This document shows positions 9,144 through 18,836 of a stretch of DNA of 64,000 nt, one piece after another. The stretch comes from Brucella gallinifaecis (GTDB taxonomy: Bacteria > Pseudomonadota > Alphaproteobacteria > Rhizobiales > Rhizobiaceae), in contig NZ_ML636813.1 of NCBI RefSeq assembly GCF_006476605.1, positions 17,794 through 81,793 of the forward strand, read 5' to 3'. The notes below the pieces were generated by a model that worked only from the letters and a program-made list of their open reading frames with translations, was not told the origin of the DNA and ran no database searches. How positions within the stretch are numbered: position 1 is the stretch's first letter; every line of letters starts with the position of its first letter. A program made the position numbers and the translations under genes.

Positions 9144-9984
9144 AAAGGCATTCGTCACCGGCTTTCCGATAAAACATTCGCGCTCACCGCTCATTCATGG
9201 CTTTTGGCTGAAAGAATATGGCATTGAAGGCTCCTATGAAGCCATTGAAGTGAAGCCGGAAAATTTCGCTGAGTTTGCTTTATCATTGCAGAAAAACGGC
9301 TTTGCCGGCGGCAATGTTACGATCCCGCATAAGGAAATGGCTTTTGCAGCCGTGGAAAGCCGTGATAGCGCTGCGCTTGCCATTGGTGCGGTCAATACGC
9401 TCTGGTTTGAAAACGCAAAGCTCTGCGGTGGCAATACCGATGCCTATGGTTTTAGCGCTAATCTTGATGCCTTGGCGCCGGGCTGGGACAATGCGGATGT
9501 GGCTTTGGTTCTGGGCGCAGGTGGTGCGGGACGCGCAATTGTGCATGCCTTGCAGACACGCGGTTTCTCACGCATTGCGATTGTTAACCGCACACTGAGC
9601 CGCGCTGAAGAACTGGCAAGTCATTTTGGTCAAGGTGTCTTTGCTTATAGATGGGATGCAGCACAGGCTTTGGTCAAAGATGCGGGGCTGATCGTCAACA
9701 CGACATCGCTTGGTATGAGCGGTCATGGGGATGCAGAGGATTTTCCGCTTGATCTGGGCGAAGCACAAAAATCAGCCGTTGCAACCGATATTGTCTATAT
9801 TCCGCTGAAAACTCCGTTTTTGGCCAAAGCAGAAGCGGCAGGCCTTAAAACTGTCGATGGGCTTGGCATGTTGCTGCATCAGGCGGTTCCGGGTTTTGAA
9901 CGCTGGTTTAGCAAAAGACCGCAAGTCACAGACGCGCTGCGTGAACATATTCTGGATGATATGAAAAAGGCTGGCGCTTTATGA
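9136..9984 (+). CDS. aroE: shikimate dehydrogenase (NADP+)
   Basis: AroE, 282 aa, reduces 3-dehydroshikimate to shikimate in the aromatic amino acid pathway. N-terminal substrate-binding residues are seen in [13 protein letters not shown] (9-21). The catalytic lysine lies in NVTIPHKE, and the NADP-binding glycine motif is LGAGGAGRA. The C-terminal [11 protein letters not shown] block is conserved in the family. It overlaps maf at its start and coaE by 4 nt at its end. Confidence 0.95.
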   Translation: MAKKAFVTGFPIKHSRSPLIHGFWLKEYGIEGSYEAIEVKPENFAEFALSLQKNGFAGGNVTIPHKEMAFAAVESRDSAALAIGAVNTLWFENAKLCGGNTDAYGFSANLDALAPGWDNADVALVLGAGGAGRAIVHALQTRGFSRIAIVNRTLSRAEELASHFGQGVFAYRWDAAQALVKDAGLIVNTTSLGMSGHGDAEDFPLDLGEAQKSAVATDIVYIPLKTPFLAKAEAAGLKTVDGLGMLLHQAVPGFERWFSKRPQVTDALREHILDDMKKAGAL

Positions 9985-10580
9985 TCATCCTCGGACTGAC
10001 CGGCTCCATCGGTATGGGAAAAACCACTGCATCCAACATGTTCGCGGAAGCGGGCGTACCGGTTTACAGTGCTGACGATGCCGTGCATGCGCTATATGCG
10101 GGTCGGGCAGCTTCCTTGATCGAAGCCGCCTTCCCTGGCACGGTTCAGGATGGCAGGGTTGATCGGGCAAAATTATCCGCAGCAGTTCTTGGTAAGCCGG
10201 AAGCGCTTAAAAAGCTTGAATCGATCATTCATCCGCTTGTGCATGAAGAAGAAGCGGGTTTTCTCGCACGGGCGCGGGCGGACCATGCCGATATTGTTTT
10301 GCTCGATATTCCGCTGCTTTTTGAAACAGGTGCTGAAAGCCGTGTGGACAAGGTGGCTGTCGTTTCAGCCCCTGCCGACATTCAGCGTGAACGTGTTCTC
10401 GCACGCCCCGGCATGACAGATGAGAAGTTCAACGCCATCCTTGTCCGGCAAATGCCGGATGCACAAAAGCGTGCGCGTGCTGATTTCGTCATCGATTCTT
10501 CGGCAAGTTTTGAGGATATGCGCTCGCAGATCATAGCTATTATCGCTCAATTGCGTGGAAAGCCTTTTGATCAATCCTGA
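9981..10580 (+). CDS. coaE: dephospho-CoA kinase
   Basis: CoaE, 199 aa, phosphorylates dephospho-CoA in the last step of coenzyme A synthesis. The Walker A loop [12 protein letters not shown] lies at residues 4-15, followed by the DADxVVH-like [20 protein letters not shown] is the conserved LLFE segment. It overlaps aroE by 4 nt (ATGA) and is followed after about 50 nt by dnaQ. The earlier step, pantothenate kinase coaA, is encoded separately at 22.9 kb. Confidence 0.94.
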   Translation: MIILGLTGSIGMGKTTASNMFAEAGVPVYSADDAVHALYAGRAASLIEAAFPGTVQDGRVDRAKLSAAVLGKPEALKKLESIIHPLVHEEEAGFLARARADHADIVLLDIPLLFETGAESRVDKVAVVSAPADIQRERVLARPGMTDEKFNAILVRQMPDAQKRARADFVIDSSASFEDMRSQIIAIIAQLRGKPFDQS

Positions 10581-10631
10581 TTGCTCGTCTGGCTATGTTA
10601 TAGAGAACAAAACTATTTGAGAGGTTTTTCC

Positions 10632-11333
10632 ATGCGTGAGATCGTTTTTGATACCGAAACCACTGGCCTTGAGCGGTTGGAGGATCGTGTTATTGAAATC
10701 GGCGGCGTGGAAATGATTAATCGCTTCCCCACAGGAAAAACCTTCCATAAATTCATCAATCCGCAGGGGCGCAAAGTGCATCCCGACGCACTTGCTATTC
10801 ACGGCATTACCGATGAACAATTGCTCAAAGAGCCAAGCTTTGCAGAAATTGTCGACGAATTTCTGGAATTTATCGACGGTGCACAGCTCGTCGCGCATAA
10901 TGCCATGTTCGATCTTGGCTTCATCAATGCGGAACTCAACCGTCTGGGTAAGCCGGAAATCGCTGTTGATCGCATCGTTGATACGCTGGCGCTTGCACGT
11001 CGTCGTAATCCGATGGGTCCAAACTCGCTTGATGCGCTTTGCAAGCGCTATGGCATCGATAATTCGCACCGAACCCTGCACGGAGCTTTACTCGATTCTG
11101 AGATTCTGGCGGAAGTCTATATTGAGCTGATTGGAGGCAAGCAGACAGCTCTCGGCCTGACTACATCAGGAAATTCAGGCAATAATAGTGGTTCGGATAA
11201 TAATAGCCATATTGTTTTGCGCCAGCGACCAACACCGCTGCCACCACATATTTCAGAAAAAGAACGTGCTGCCCATGATGCTCTGGTGGCCAAAATGGGC
11301 GATAAGGCGATCTGGAAAAAATACTTGAGCTAA
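10632..11333 (+). CDS. dnaQ: DNA polymerase III epsilon subunit (3'-5' proofreading exonuclease)
   Basis: DnaQ, 233 aa, the proofreading subunit of the replicative polymerase. The DEDDh exonuclease motifs are visible: FDTETTGLE (Exo I, residues 5-13), HNAMFDLGF (Exo II) and HRTLHGALLDSEIL (Exo III with the catalytic His and Asp). The C-terminal tail that binds the alpha subunit is present. The ATG at 10632 follows GAGAGG and gives the family N-terminus MREIVFDTET. The frame upstream to 10581 is not family-like. A strong terminator follows. Confidence 0.94.
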   Translation: MREIVFDTETTGLERLEDRVIEIGGVEMINRFPTGKTFHKFINPQGRKVHPDALAIHGITDEQLLKEPSFAEIVDEFLEFIDGAQLVAHNAMFDLGFINAELNRLGKPEIAVDRIVDTLALARRRNPMGPNSLDALCKRYGIDNSHRTLHGALLDSEILAEVYIELIGGKQTALGLTTSGNSGNNSGSDNNSHIVLRQRPTPLPPHISEKERAAHDALVAKMGDKAIWKKYLS

Positions 11334-11342
11334 TTCAAACAT

Positions 11343-11371
11343 AAAAAACCCCGTTAGAAACGGGGTTTTTT
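11343..11371. terminator. bidirectional terminator between dnaQ and secB
   Basis: AAAAAACCCCGTT and AACGGGGTTTTTT form a symmetrical stem with a 3-nt loop and U-runs on both strands, between convergent dnaQ and secB. Confidence 0.92.
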
Positions 11372-11389
11372 ATCAGATAAAAGCTGAAA

Positions 11390-11896
11390 TCAGCTCTTTA
11401 CTGCATTTTTGGCTTCTTCTTCGGCCATACGGGCCTGGAACATCTGCGCAAAATCGATCGGGTCGATCATCAGCGGCGGATAGCCACCATTGCGGGTTGC
11501 GTCAGCAATGATCTGACGGGCAAACGGGAACAGCAAGCGCGGGCATTCGATAAACAGCAATGGAAGCATATGTTCCTGTGCAATGCCCTGAATGCGGAAA
11601 ACGCCGCCATAAACCAGTTCTGTGTTGAACAGAACATCCTTGCCGTCGACAGCCTTGGCTTCAAGCGTTAGAACAACGTCAAAATCCGTTTCTGAAAGCG
11701 GATTGGCGTTTACATTCACATTGATATTAATCGAAGGAGCCTTTTCACGCGGGCGCAGCGACAGAGGCGCACCTGGACTTTCAAAGGAGAGGTCCTTGAT
11801 ATATTGGGTCAGAATGTTGAGGGATGGCTGGACAGTTGCACCATTGCCATTTTTTACTTCGCCCGCTGCGGCCTTATCGGTTGGCGTTTTTGCCAT
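11390..11896 (-). CDS. secB: protein-export chaperone SecB
   Basis: SecB, 168 aa, a tetrameric cytoplasmic chaperone that keeps precursor proteins unfolded and passes them to SecA. The family beta-sheet region is clear ([58 protein letters not shown]). The first ~25 residues are a low-complexity Ala/Gly/Lys leader common in alphaproteobacterial SecB. It is transcribed divergently from nothing close; 135 bp separate its start from the fxsA stop on the same strand. Confidence 0.95.
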   Translation of the reverse strand: MAKTPTDKAAAGEVKNGNGATVQPSLNILTQYIKDLSFESPGAPLSLRPREKAPSININVNVNANPLSETDFDVVLTLEAKAVDGKDVLFNTELVYGGVFRIQGIAQEHMLPLLFIECPRLLFPFARQIIADATRNGGYPPLMIDPIDFAQMFQARMAEEEAKNAVKS

Positions 11897-12031
11897 TATG
11901 GAATGCCTTCTATTTTAAAGTTATTAAACTCTTTGCCTATAAAGCAGTGCTGCTTGGCTAGCATGTGCGGACAATTGAGGCAAGGAACGCTTTTTAGGTT
12001 AGTATTTCATCTATTAGTACATCAATAAGGA

Positions 12032-12529
12032 TTAATCCTTGCGGTCTTGATTCCATGGTGAATTCTCATTCGACTTGGAAGAATAATCTTCCGGGTCGAG
12101 ATCAATAATATTATCGTCTTTGCGTCCGGAAGAACTATAGGCTTCTGAATAGCGGGTGGAGGCGGTTGCAACGACCAGACGATTTCGCACAAACCTGTTC
12201 CAGACAAGATCACGCACAAACGGTATAAAAAGCAACAGACCTATAGCGCTTGTGACAAAGCCGGGAACAATGAGCATAATGGCTGCGACCACGATCATCG
12301 CTCCATGCATCATTTCGCGATCCGGCACGCGACCGGCTGCACTTTCTATCCGGATTTTTTGCAAAAGCCCGAAGCCCTGTACCCGCAGCAGAAAAAAACC
12401 AAGCATGGCGCTGAGCACAACAAGACCAAGCGTTGCCAGAACACCGATTTCACTGCCGACGATCACAAAGCCGGCAATTTCGATAAACGGCATTGCCAGC
12501 ATGACAAGAGGGGCAAAAGAAGAAGACAC
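12032..12529 (-). CDS. fxsA: FxsA-family membrane protein
   Basis: A 165-aa inner-membrane protein of the FxsA family. E. coli FxsA is named for relieving phage T7 exclusion by F; the cellular role is unclear. Hydrophobic helices are visible around residues 8-30, 32-50 and 77-100 (VLSAMLGFFLLR, MIVVAAIMLIVPGFVTSAIG). The C-terminus is charged and cytoplasmic-like. A GTG at 12529 with AAGG upstream gives the family-like start before LAMPFIEIAGFV. The frame stays open to 12637 but that part is not membrane-protein-like. It is divergent from the Tim44-like gene. Confidence 0.8.
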   Translation of the reverse strand: MSSSFAPLVMLAMPFIEIAGFVIVGSEIGVLATLGLVVLSAMLGFFLLRVQGFGLLQKIRIESAAGRVPDREMMHGAMIVVAAIMLIVPGFVTSAIGLLLFIPFVRDLVWNRFVRNRLVVATASTRYSEAYSSSGRKDDNIIDLDPEDYSSKSNENSPWNQDRKD

Positions 12530-12722
12530 GGCAGTTATGACCTTATGTTGAAGGATGTTTGTAAAAAAGAAACGGAATTGAAACAGTCTATCATGGATTA
12601 ACACATAGGTATGCGCGATCAGGATTTGAATGATCAATCAAGCCGATCTATATGTATAGGTAAAGAAATTGGTGGCGCGAGCGGGATTCGTGATCGTTAT
12701 CCGTTAACTGGTGGCAGGCAGT

Positions 12723-13418
12723 ATGGAATTTTTTGATTTTGGCACGATATTCTTCTTCATTGCAGCGGTGGTGATCTTTCTTCAGCTGAGGAATGTTCTT
12801 GGCCGTCGTACAGGAAATGAAAAGCCACCCATCGATCCTTATACCACCGCTCGAAATGCTGATGCACAGATCAGTGGTACCGATGCTGATAATGTGGTTT
12901 CGCTGCCGCAACGTTCCGCTGAAAAAGATTTCACGTCAATCGATAAGATTGCGCCGGCAGGCACACCGATCAATGATGGCTTGCGCTCTATCCGGGCAGC
13001 GGATCCCTCTTTTGATCCTGCAAGTTTCGTCGATGGTGTGAAAATCGCCTATGAAATGATTGTCATGTCTTTTGCCGATGGCGATCGCAAGATTCTGAAA
13101 AATCTTCTTTCAAAAGAAGTCTATGAGGGTTTTGTTGCGGCAATTGATGAACGCGAAGCCCGTGGTGAAAGCGTGCGTTCAACTTTTGTGGGCATCGACA
13201 AGGCGGAAATTGCCAATGCGGAAATGAAGGGTTCTGAAGCGCATGTGACGCTGAATATCGTCAGCCAGATGATTTCTGCTACAATTGATAAAGATGGCAA
13301 TGTGGTTGACGGTGATCAGGAAAATGTCGTCGAGATCCGTGATCTGTGGACCTTTGCCCGTGATACACGTTCGCGCGATCCAAACTGGAAGCTTGTCGCA
13401 ACAGAAGCCGAAGACTAA
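12723..13418 (+). CDS. Tim44/TimA domain protein
   Basis: A 231-aa protein with one N-terminal transmembrane helix (about residues 4-21, FGTIFFFIAAVVIFLQL), an acidic/polar linker, and a C-terminal Tim44-like domain from about residue 95 (ADGDRKILKNLLSKEVYEGF). The fold is shared with mitochondrial Tim44 and is widespread in alphaproteobacteria, where it probably acts at the inner membrane. The precise function is unknown. ATG at 12723 is preferred over GTG 12711. It opens a set of four genes with mltA, the Smr gene and the xre gene. Confidence 0.85.
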   Translation: MEFFDFGTIFFFIAAVVIFLQLRNVLGRRTGNEKPPIDPYTTARNADAQISGTDADNVVSLPQRSAEKDFTSIDKIAPAGTPINDGLRSIRAADPSFDPASFVDGVKIAYEMIVMSFADGDRKILKNLLSKEVYEGFVAAIDEREARGESVRSTFVGIDKAEIANAEMKGSEAHVTLNIVSQMISATIDKDGNVVDGDQENVVEIRDLWTFARDTRSRDPNWKLVATEAED

Positions 13419-13434
13419 AGAGAGTTTACGATTC

Positions 13435-13457
13435 AGGGCCGCTTATCCAGCGGCCCT
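13435..13457 (+). terminator. weak hairpin between the Tim44-like gene and mltA
   Basis: AGGGCCGC and GCGGCCCT form an 8-bp GC-rich stem with a short loop. The downstream T-run is short (TTTA), so it may attenuate rather than end the transcript. Confidence 0.5.
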
Positions 13458-13476
13458 TTAAGTATGCTACAAACGG

Positions 13477-14571
13477 ATGCGGCTTATGCATAATCTGGCG
13501 AACATCATACGACCGGTCAGTTTTTCAGATTGTCCGGGATGGTATCAGGATGATCAGGCTCTGGCCTTTTCAGCCTTTCGTCGTTCAGCCGATTATGCGA
13601 AAAATAATCACTATAAGAGTGGCACTCTCGGCATCAGCTTTGAAGCATTGCAAGGGGCTTTCACTGCGGCACGCCTGCTCGATAATCCCGATACAGCACA
13701 GGCGCGTGCGTTTTTTGAAAATCATTTTGTCCCCTGCTGCATTGATGCAGAAGGATTTGTGACGGGTTTTTACGAGCCGGAAATTGAAGCATCGCGCATA
13801 CCAGATGCGCATTTTACGGTGCCATTTCTCAAAAAGCCGGATGATCTTGAGAAGCTTACAGACCAAAATCGCCCCGTGGGAATGGATGTTTCTTATACTT
13901 TTGCGCGACAGACGGCCAATGGCCTTGAAGAATATGATGATCGCCGGGCAATCGAGCAAGGCAGTCTGAAAGGCCGCGGGCTGGAACTTGCCTATGTGGC
14001 TGACCGGGTTGATGCATTTTTCGCGCATGTGCAGGGTGCAGCACGCCTCAGGCTCACGAATGGTCACTATATGCGGATCACTTATGCCGCAAAGACCGGC
14101 CACCCCTTTACTGGCATTGGCCGCATTCTGGTGGCTGAAGGCGAGATTCCGGCTGAGCGGATTTCCATGCAGACCATTCGACAATGGCTGAAGGATCACC
14201 CTGAAAAGGCTGATGATCTGATTTGGCAGAATCGATCCTATATCTTTTTTCGGGAAGCCGTTGTCGATGATCTGAATGCCGGGCCGATTGCAGCCGCCAA
14301 GGTCCCACTGACGGAGGGACGTTCCATTGCTGTGGACCGGCTTTTGCATACATTCGGAACAGCTTTTTATGTATATGCGCCAGATGTTACAGAATTTGAC
14401 AATGCGCCCTTCTCCCGGCTCATGATTGCACAGGATACCGGAACGGCCATTGTCGGTCCGGCGCGTGGCGATCTTTTTGCAGGTTCGGGTGATGCGGCTG
14501 GTGAAATTGCTGGCGGCATTAAAAGCAAAGCTGATTTTTACGCGCTGGTTCCAAGCGCTCTGGTAGTATGA
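13477..14571 (+). CDS. mltA: MltA-type lytic murein transglycosylase
   Basis: A 364-aa protein with the MltA barrel domain (GFVTGFYEPEIEASR near 105-119, then the GRILVAEGEIP region). The C-terminal 3D domain contains the catalytic-type IAQDTGTAIVGPARGD segment. The family cleaves glycan strands of peptidoglycan with formation of 1,6-anhydro-MurNAc. No signal peptide or lipobox can be seen: the N-terminus MRLMHNLANIIRPVSFSDCPGW is not hydrophobic enough, and an in-frame stop lies a few codons upstream of 13477. Either export is unusual or the family in this clade uses another route. Confidence 0.88.
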   Translation: MRLMHNLANIIRPVSFSDCPGWYQDDQALAFSAFRRSADYAKNNHYKSGTLGISFEALQGAFTAARLLDNPDTAQARAFFENHFVPCCIDAEGFVTGFYEPEIEASRIPDAHFTVPFLKKPDDLEKLTDQNRPVGMDVSYTFARQTANGLEEYDDRRAIEQGSLKGRGLELAYVADRVDAFFAHVQGAARLRLTNGHYMRITYAAKTGHPFTGIGRILVAEGEIPAERISMQTIRQWLKDHPEKADDLIWQNRSYIFFREAVVDDLNAGPIAAAKVPLTEGRSIAVDRLLHTFGTAFYVYAPDVTEFDNAPFSRLMIAQDTGTAIVGPARGDLFAGSGDAAGEIAGGIKSKADFYALVPSALVV

Positions 14572-14574
14572 ACC

Positions 14575-15168
14575 ATGGCAGCAAAGAACGAAGAACCTGA
14601 AAAAGATTATCTCCGTCCTGAAGACCGCATTCTTTGGGAAACGGTTGCTAAAACGGCAAAGCCTTTGGCTGGTAAAAAGCTTCAGGCTGAAGAGCTTGTA
14701 GTTTTCAGTGCTTTGATGGCGCAGGAGGTTGAGAAGAAGCCTGCGAAAAAGGCATCTGCGCCTGCTTTAGATACAGTCGAACCTAAAAAGAAAATCACCG
14801 CTCTTAAAGAAATGCCGATTCACAGTTTTGACCGGCCAACGCACCGCAAAATTTCCAAAGGGCGCGTGGATATTGAAGCGCGTATCGATTTGCATGGGCT
14901 GACGCAGAACGACGCTTATGATTTGCTCTATGGTTTTCTGCTCAGCGCTCATGGGCGTGGGCTGAAACATGTCATGGTGATTACCGGCAAAGGCCGTTCA
15001 TTTGGTAGCGAAGGCGTTCTCAAACAGGCGGTTCCACATTGGTTTTCAACACCACTGTTTCGGCTTCTTGTCAGCGCCTATGAAGATGCAGCGCATCATC
15101 ACGGCGGCAATGGTGCGCTTTATGTAAGGCTGCGCAAACAAACCCAAAATGGAGGTTTTTTACGATGA
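14575..15168 (+). CDS. Smr-domain protein
   Basis: A 197-aa protein with a lysine-rich N-terminus and a C-terminal Smr domain (about residues 98-190), the nuclease-like module also found at the end of MutS2. The diagnostic DLHGLTQNDA lies near 104-113 and GRGLKHVMVITGKG near 126-139. The stand-alone function in alphaproteobacteria is not established; nucleic-acid cleavage or ribosome-collision roles are known for relatives. It starts 3 nt after mltA and overlaps the xre gene by 4 nt. Confidence 0.86.
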   Translation: MAAKNEEPEKDYLRPEDRILWETVAKTAKPLAGKKLQAEELVVFSALMAQEVEKKPAKKASAPALDTVEPKKKITALKEMPIHSFDRPTHRKISKGRVDIEARIDLHGLTQNDAYDLLYGFLLSAHGRGLKHVMVITGKGRSFGSEGVLKQAVPHWFSTPLFRLLVSAYEDAAHHHGGNGALYVRLRKQTQNGGFLR

Positions 15169-15545
15169 CCCCGTTTGGCAAGCGTTTGCGTGAGTTGCGT
15201 GAAGAGCGCAATGTGACGCAAAAGGAAATGGCGGCCGCTTTGCGGGTGTCGCCTGCTTATCTTTCAGCGCTGGAACACGGACGGCGCGGCCAACCGACAT
15301 GGGATATGCTGCAACGCATTATCACCTATTTCAATATTATCTGGGATGAAGCGGAAGAATTGCAGAACCTTGCTTCTGTGTCTCATCCGCGAGTGGTGAT
15401 CGATACGTCTGGTCTGTCGCCGCAAGCAACCGAGCTTGCCAATCTGCTGGCACGAAATATCCGCATTATTGATCGCGAGACGATCAAACATTTGAGCGAT
15501 GAGATTGAAGCCGCACGCAAGCGCCGTCGTGGTTTGAAAGCCTAA
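15165..15545 (+). CDS. XRE-family helix-turn-helix regulator
   Basis: A 126-aa protein with an N-terminal HTH_3 domain (about residues 5-62; core KEMAAALRVSPAYLSALEHG). A helical C-terminus follows that ends in basic residues. It starts by a 4-nt overlap with the Smr gene, so the two are coupled. Target genes cannot be inferred. Its stop codon overlaps the stop of the convergent DUF1402 gene, leaving no room for an intergenic terminator. Confidence 0.85.
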   Translation: MTPFGKRLRELREERNVTQKEMAAALRVSPAYLSALEHGRRGQPTWDMLQRIITYFNIIWDEAEELQNLASVSHPRVVIDTSGLSPQATELANLLARNIRIIDRETIKHLSDEIEAARKRRRGLKA

Positions 15546-16507
15546 AATAGCGCTTTCAACTCATCAAGCTTGGAATTGACCAGCCAGCCATAATAATTTT
15601 CCTGCGGCATGAGCGGAGCCTGACCAGATGCCTTGCGCTTTGCATTTTCATTGGCCAGTGCGCGTGCCCGCATATCTGCACCACCGGTATTATAGAGCGT
15701 TGCGGTAATGCCGGGGTTTTTGGAAATATCAAAATCGGCAATCTGACGATAGGCTGTGATCGACTGTTTGAGCGTGGCCGCGATATAGGGCAGCGTCAGA
15801 TCAGGGTCCATGATGGTTTTATAGACTGCATTGCCGTTTTCAGCATTAAGCTTTGGCAGGCCGGAGACGCGATTGACCATATCCGACATCTGCAAAGCGG
15901 TGAGCGGATTCATCTGACCAAGGCCGAATGTCTGGCCGGCATAAAACGGCTGGAAGAACACAGCGCTGAAACGATTGTTCGGATAGGATTTACCGCTCAC
16001 CGATTTGCCACGAAACTGCTTGTTCCAGATATTTTCGCGACATGCCCATAGCGAATAGCTGTCTTTGAACTTGAGGCATTCGGAGAATTCCGGGCGCTTT
16101 ACAAACTGGCCGATGCTCTCGCCATTATAGCCAAAATTCACGCCCTGATTCATATAGGACATCGCTTTGACGTAATAGGTCTGCAAACGATCATAGACAT
16201 CGACATTATAGGTATGTTCGCCAATGATTGCGCCGACAATATGGATCGGATCAATGCCATAAGCCGAAGCGGTCGATTTGATCTTTGAGCGCAATGAAGC
16301 ATCTTTTTTCAGAAGGCTGTAAATCTTCTGATACTTCTTTTCATAAGTCGTGCTCAGTTCCCTGGTGCGTTTGGCAGATGCGCCGGGAATGGGTGGCTGT
16401 TCCGCATTGCGATTGCCGGGAGGCACCGAAATGGCTGCAAATGCGCTTTGGCAGGAGAAAGCAATGGCAAGGCAGATGCCTGCAATACGGTTCAGTCGGC
16501 TGGTCAT
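15542..16507 (-). CDS. DUF1402 family exported protein
   Basis: A 321-aa protein with a clear Sec signal peptide (MTSRLNRIAGICLAIAFSCQ, cleavage likely after AFA near residue 26). The body matches the Rhizobiales DUF1402 family and has a lysozyme-like look (AYGIDPIHIVGAIIGEHTYN near 100-120, FGLGQMNPLTALQMSD). That suggests a periplasmic peptidoglycan hydrolase, but the family function is unproven. Start chosen at ATG 16507 because it opens the signal peptide; the upstream frame to 16603 runs through the hslU terminator. Its 3' end overlaps the xre stop. Confidence 0.82.
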   Translation of the reverse strand: MTSRLNRIAGICLAIAFSCQSAFAAISVPPGNRNAEQPPIPGASAKRTRELSTTYEKKYQKIYSLLKKDASLRSKIKSTASAYGIDPIHIVGAIIGEHTYNVDVYDRLQTYYVKAMSYMNQGVNFGYNGESIGQFVKRPEFSECLKFKDSYSLWACRENIWNKQFRGKSVSGKSYPNNRFSAVFFQPFYAGQTFGLGQMNPLTALQMSDMVNRVSGLPKLNAENGNAVYKTIMDPDLTLPYIAATLKQSITAYRQIADFDISKNPGITATLYNTGGADMRARALANENAKRKASGQAPLMPQENYYGWLVNSKLDELKALF

Positions 16508-16559
16508 TGCGCGGAAACGGCCCCAATATGGCAAATCATGCGTAAAAGTTAGCGCAAAG

Positions 16560-16593
16560 TAAAAAACCCCCTCGATGAAGTCGAGGGGATTTT
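16560..16593 (-). terminator. hslU terminator
   Basis: CCCCTCGAC and the complementary arm TCGAGGGG form a strong stem. Read on the minus strand it is followed by TTTTTTA, directly downstream of hslU. Confidence 0.9.
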
Positions 16594-16644
16594 TGCTTTT
16601 CAAAATAATGCAACCGAAGCGTGGCTTTCAGGTCACTTTATATT

Positions 16645-17949
16645 TTAGAGAATGAAACGCGACAGATCAGTGTTGCGTGCAAGATCACCGACAGTCTTGC
16701 GGACATAATCGCCGTCAACCTTGAATTCCGAACCGGCCTTGTCTGGAGCGGTGTAGGAAATATCGTCCAGAACCCGCTCCATAACTGTTTGCAAGCGGCG
16801 TGCACCGATATTTTCAACCGTCGAATTGAGATCAACTGCAATATCGGCGAGAGCATCAATCGCGTCGTCGGTAATATCGAGGTTCACCTCTTCCGTCGCC
16901 ATCAGGGCAATATATTGCTTGATCAGGCTGACTTCGGTTTCAGTGAGAATCCGGCGGAAATCTTCGCGCGTCAGCGCACTTAATTCAACGCGGATTGGCA
17001 GGCGTCCCTGAAGTTCCGGCAGCAGATCGGAAGGTTTGGAAACATGGAACGCACCCGATGCGATGAACAGGATATGATCGGTTTTCACCGGGCCATATTT
17101 TGTTGCAACGGTGGTGCCTTCAACGAGCGGCAGCAGATCGCGCTGCACACCTTCGCGTGAGACACCTGCCCCCATTCCACCTTCGCGCGAAGCAATCTTG
17201 TCGATTTCGTCGAGGAAGACGATACCGTCATTTTCGGTCGAGCGCAGGGCTTCCTGCACAAGCTGATCCTGATCGAGCAGCTTGTCAGACTCATCATTGA
17301 TCAGAATTTTGTAGGATTCCTTGACCGTGGTCTTGCGCATTTTGGTGCGCCCGCCCATGGCCTTGCCGAAAATATCGCCAATATTGATCATACCGATATT
17401 GGCGCCCGGCATGCCGGGGATTTCGAAATTCTGGCCGGAACCTGTATCCGCAACCTCGATTTCGATTTCCTTGTCGTCCAGCTCACCTTCACGCAGCTTC
17501 TTGCGGAAACTGTCACGGGTAGCCGGGCTTGCGGTTTTGCCAACAAGACCGTCAAGCACGCGCTCTTCAGCATTGATATGTGCTTTTGCTTTCACCTCTT
17601 CGCGCTTTTTTTCACGCACGAGACCGATTGCAGCTTCCACCAGATCGCGGATGATCTGCTCAACATCGCGGCCTACATAGCCCACTTCGGTAAATTTGGT
17701 GGCTTCAACCTTGATGAAAGGCGCACCGGCAAGTTTGGCCAGGCGACGGGATATTTCCGTTTTGCCGACGCCGGTTGGTCCGATCATCAGAATATTTTTT
17801 GGCATGACTTCTTCGCGCATCTGGCCTTGCAACTGCTGGCGGCGCCAGCGATTGCGCAGAGCGATGGCCACGGCACGCTTGGCGTCGTTCTGGCCGATGA
17901 TGAAGCGGTCAAGCTCGGAGACGATTTCGCGGGGAGAAAAATTGCTCAT
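16645..17949 (-). CDS. hslU: ATP-dependent protease ATPase subunit HslU
   Basis: HslU (ClpY), 434 aa, the AAA+ unfoldase ring that feeds substrates to the HslV peptidase. Walker [10 protein letters not shown] is near residues 57-65. The I domain lies between about 110 and 240, and the Walker B region [11 protein letters not shown] follows. The C-terminus ends DLSRFIL, the tail that docks into HslV. ATG 17949 gives [10 protein letters not shown], the family start; a GTG 21 nt upstream is possible. It lies 86 nt after hslV in the same transcript and ends at a strong terminator. Confidence 0.96.
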   Translation of the reverse strand: MSNFSPREIVSELDRFIIGQNDAKRAVAIALRNRWRRQQLQGQMREEVMPKNILMIGPTGVGKTEISRRLAKLAGAPFIKVEATKFTEVGYVGRDVEQIIRDLVEAAIGLVREKKREEVKAKAHINAEERVLDGLVGKTASPATRDSFRKKLREGELDDKEIEIEVADTGSGQNFEIPGMPGANIGMINIGDIFGKAMGGRTKMRKTTVKESYKILINDESDKLLDQDQLVQEALRSTENDGIVFLDEIDKIASREGGMGAGVSREGVQRDLLPLVEGTTVATKYGPVKTDHILFIASGAFHVSKPSDLLPELQGRLPIRVELSALTREDFRRILTETEVSLIKQYIALMATEEVNLDITDDAIDALADIAVDLNSTVENIGARRLQTVMERVLDDISYTAPDKAGSEFKVDGDYVRKTVGDLARNTDLSRFIL

Positions 17950-18035
17950 GATTATAACCCGGTTTGCCACTGCCTGATGAACTCGAACGGATGCAGCAGC
18001 ATGATCACGTTGAGCTTATGATTGTCGTGCTGGAA

Positions 18036-18590
18036 TTATTGCGCGTCGAGGCTTTCAACCAGAATGCTGTGATTGGTATAGATGCAGATATCTGCGGCAA
18101 TCCCCATCGCTTTGCGGGCGATTTCCTCGGCATCCAGATCTGTATCGATCAAAGCGCGTGCCGCAGCCAGTGCATAATTACCGCCCGAACCGATGGCCAT
18201 AACACCATGTTCAGGTTCAAGCACGTCGCCTGTTCCGGTCAGCGCCAATGTGACTTTGCTGTCGGCAACAAGCATCATTGCTTCGAGTTTGCGCAGATAA
18301 CGGTCGGTGCGCCAGTCTTTTGCCAGTTCCACGCTGGCACGCATCAGCTGGTCAGGATATTGTTCAAGCTTGGCTTCAAGGCGTTCAAGCAGGGTGAAGG
18401 CGTCAGCAGTGGCGCCGGCAAATCCGGCAATGACATTGCCCTTGCCAATACGGCGCACTTTTCGCGCATTACCCTTCATGACGGTATTGCCGAGCGAGAC
18501 CTGCCCGTCACCGGCGATAACGACCTTGTTACCCTTGCGAACGGTAACGATGGTCGTGCCGTAAATTGTTGTGGGATTATGTTCAATCAT
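18036..18590 (-). CDS. hslV: ATP-dependent protease peptidase subunit HslV
   Basis: HslV (ClpQ), 184 aa, the proteasome-beta-like threonine protease of the HslUV complex. An 11-residue propeptide ends at IYG, leaving the catalytic Thr at residue 12 (TTIVTVRKG). GDGQVSLG and the [12 protein letters not shown] segment are typical. It leads the hslV-hslU operon, and the 567-bp region upstream contains a possible heat-shock promoter and an unusual series of palindromes. Confidence 0.96.
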   Translation of the reverse strand: MIEHNPTTIYGTTIVTVRKGNKVVIAGDGQVSLGNTVMKGNARKVRRIGKGNVIAGFAGATADAFTLLERLEAKLEQYPDQLMRASVELAKDWRTDRYLRKLEAMMLVADSKVTLALTGTGDVLEPEHGVMAIGSGGNYALAAARALIDTDLDAEEIARKAMGIAADICIYTNHSILVESLDAQ

Positions 18591-18644
18591 GGATCACTCC
18601 TTTGGCGGCTTCAACACTTCCAAAGGCAAGTGCAAAAGCCCCTG

Positions 18645-18677
18645 ATATGGGCCAGAACCCTTACTCTGTTTTTCAAG
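18645..18677 (-). promoter_or_regulatory. possible sigma-32-type promoter of hslVU
   Basis: On the minus strand CTTGAAA is followed 19 nt later by CCCATAT. Both elements match the heat-shock sigma consensus and the site is 55-90 nt upstream of hslV. The spacer is longer than usual, so the call is tentative. Confidence 0.35.
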
Positions 18678-18744
18678 AGCTAACTGAATCGGGTTTCGTT
18701 GTGAATATTTAAGAACCGTCTGGCAAAATGCAAATTAAGAAAAC

Positions 18745-18822
18745 CTAGTGGATTGAATTTGACATTTGAATCCCGGTTACCCTCACTGCTAGTTCAAATG
18801 TCAAATTCGTAAAATCCACTAG
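18745..18822. repeat. palindromic element A (of four)
   Basis: Outer arms CTAGTGGATT and AATCCACTAG, inner arms of 16 bp (GAATTTGACATTTGAA and its complement), a 4-nt GTAA bulge on the right arm and a 22-nt loop. The 26-bp stem is perfect apart from the bulge. Confidence 0.85.
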
Positions 18823-18836
18823 AAACATATACTTGG

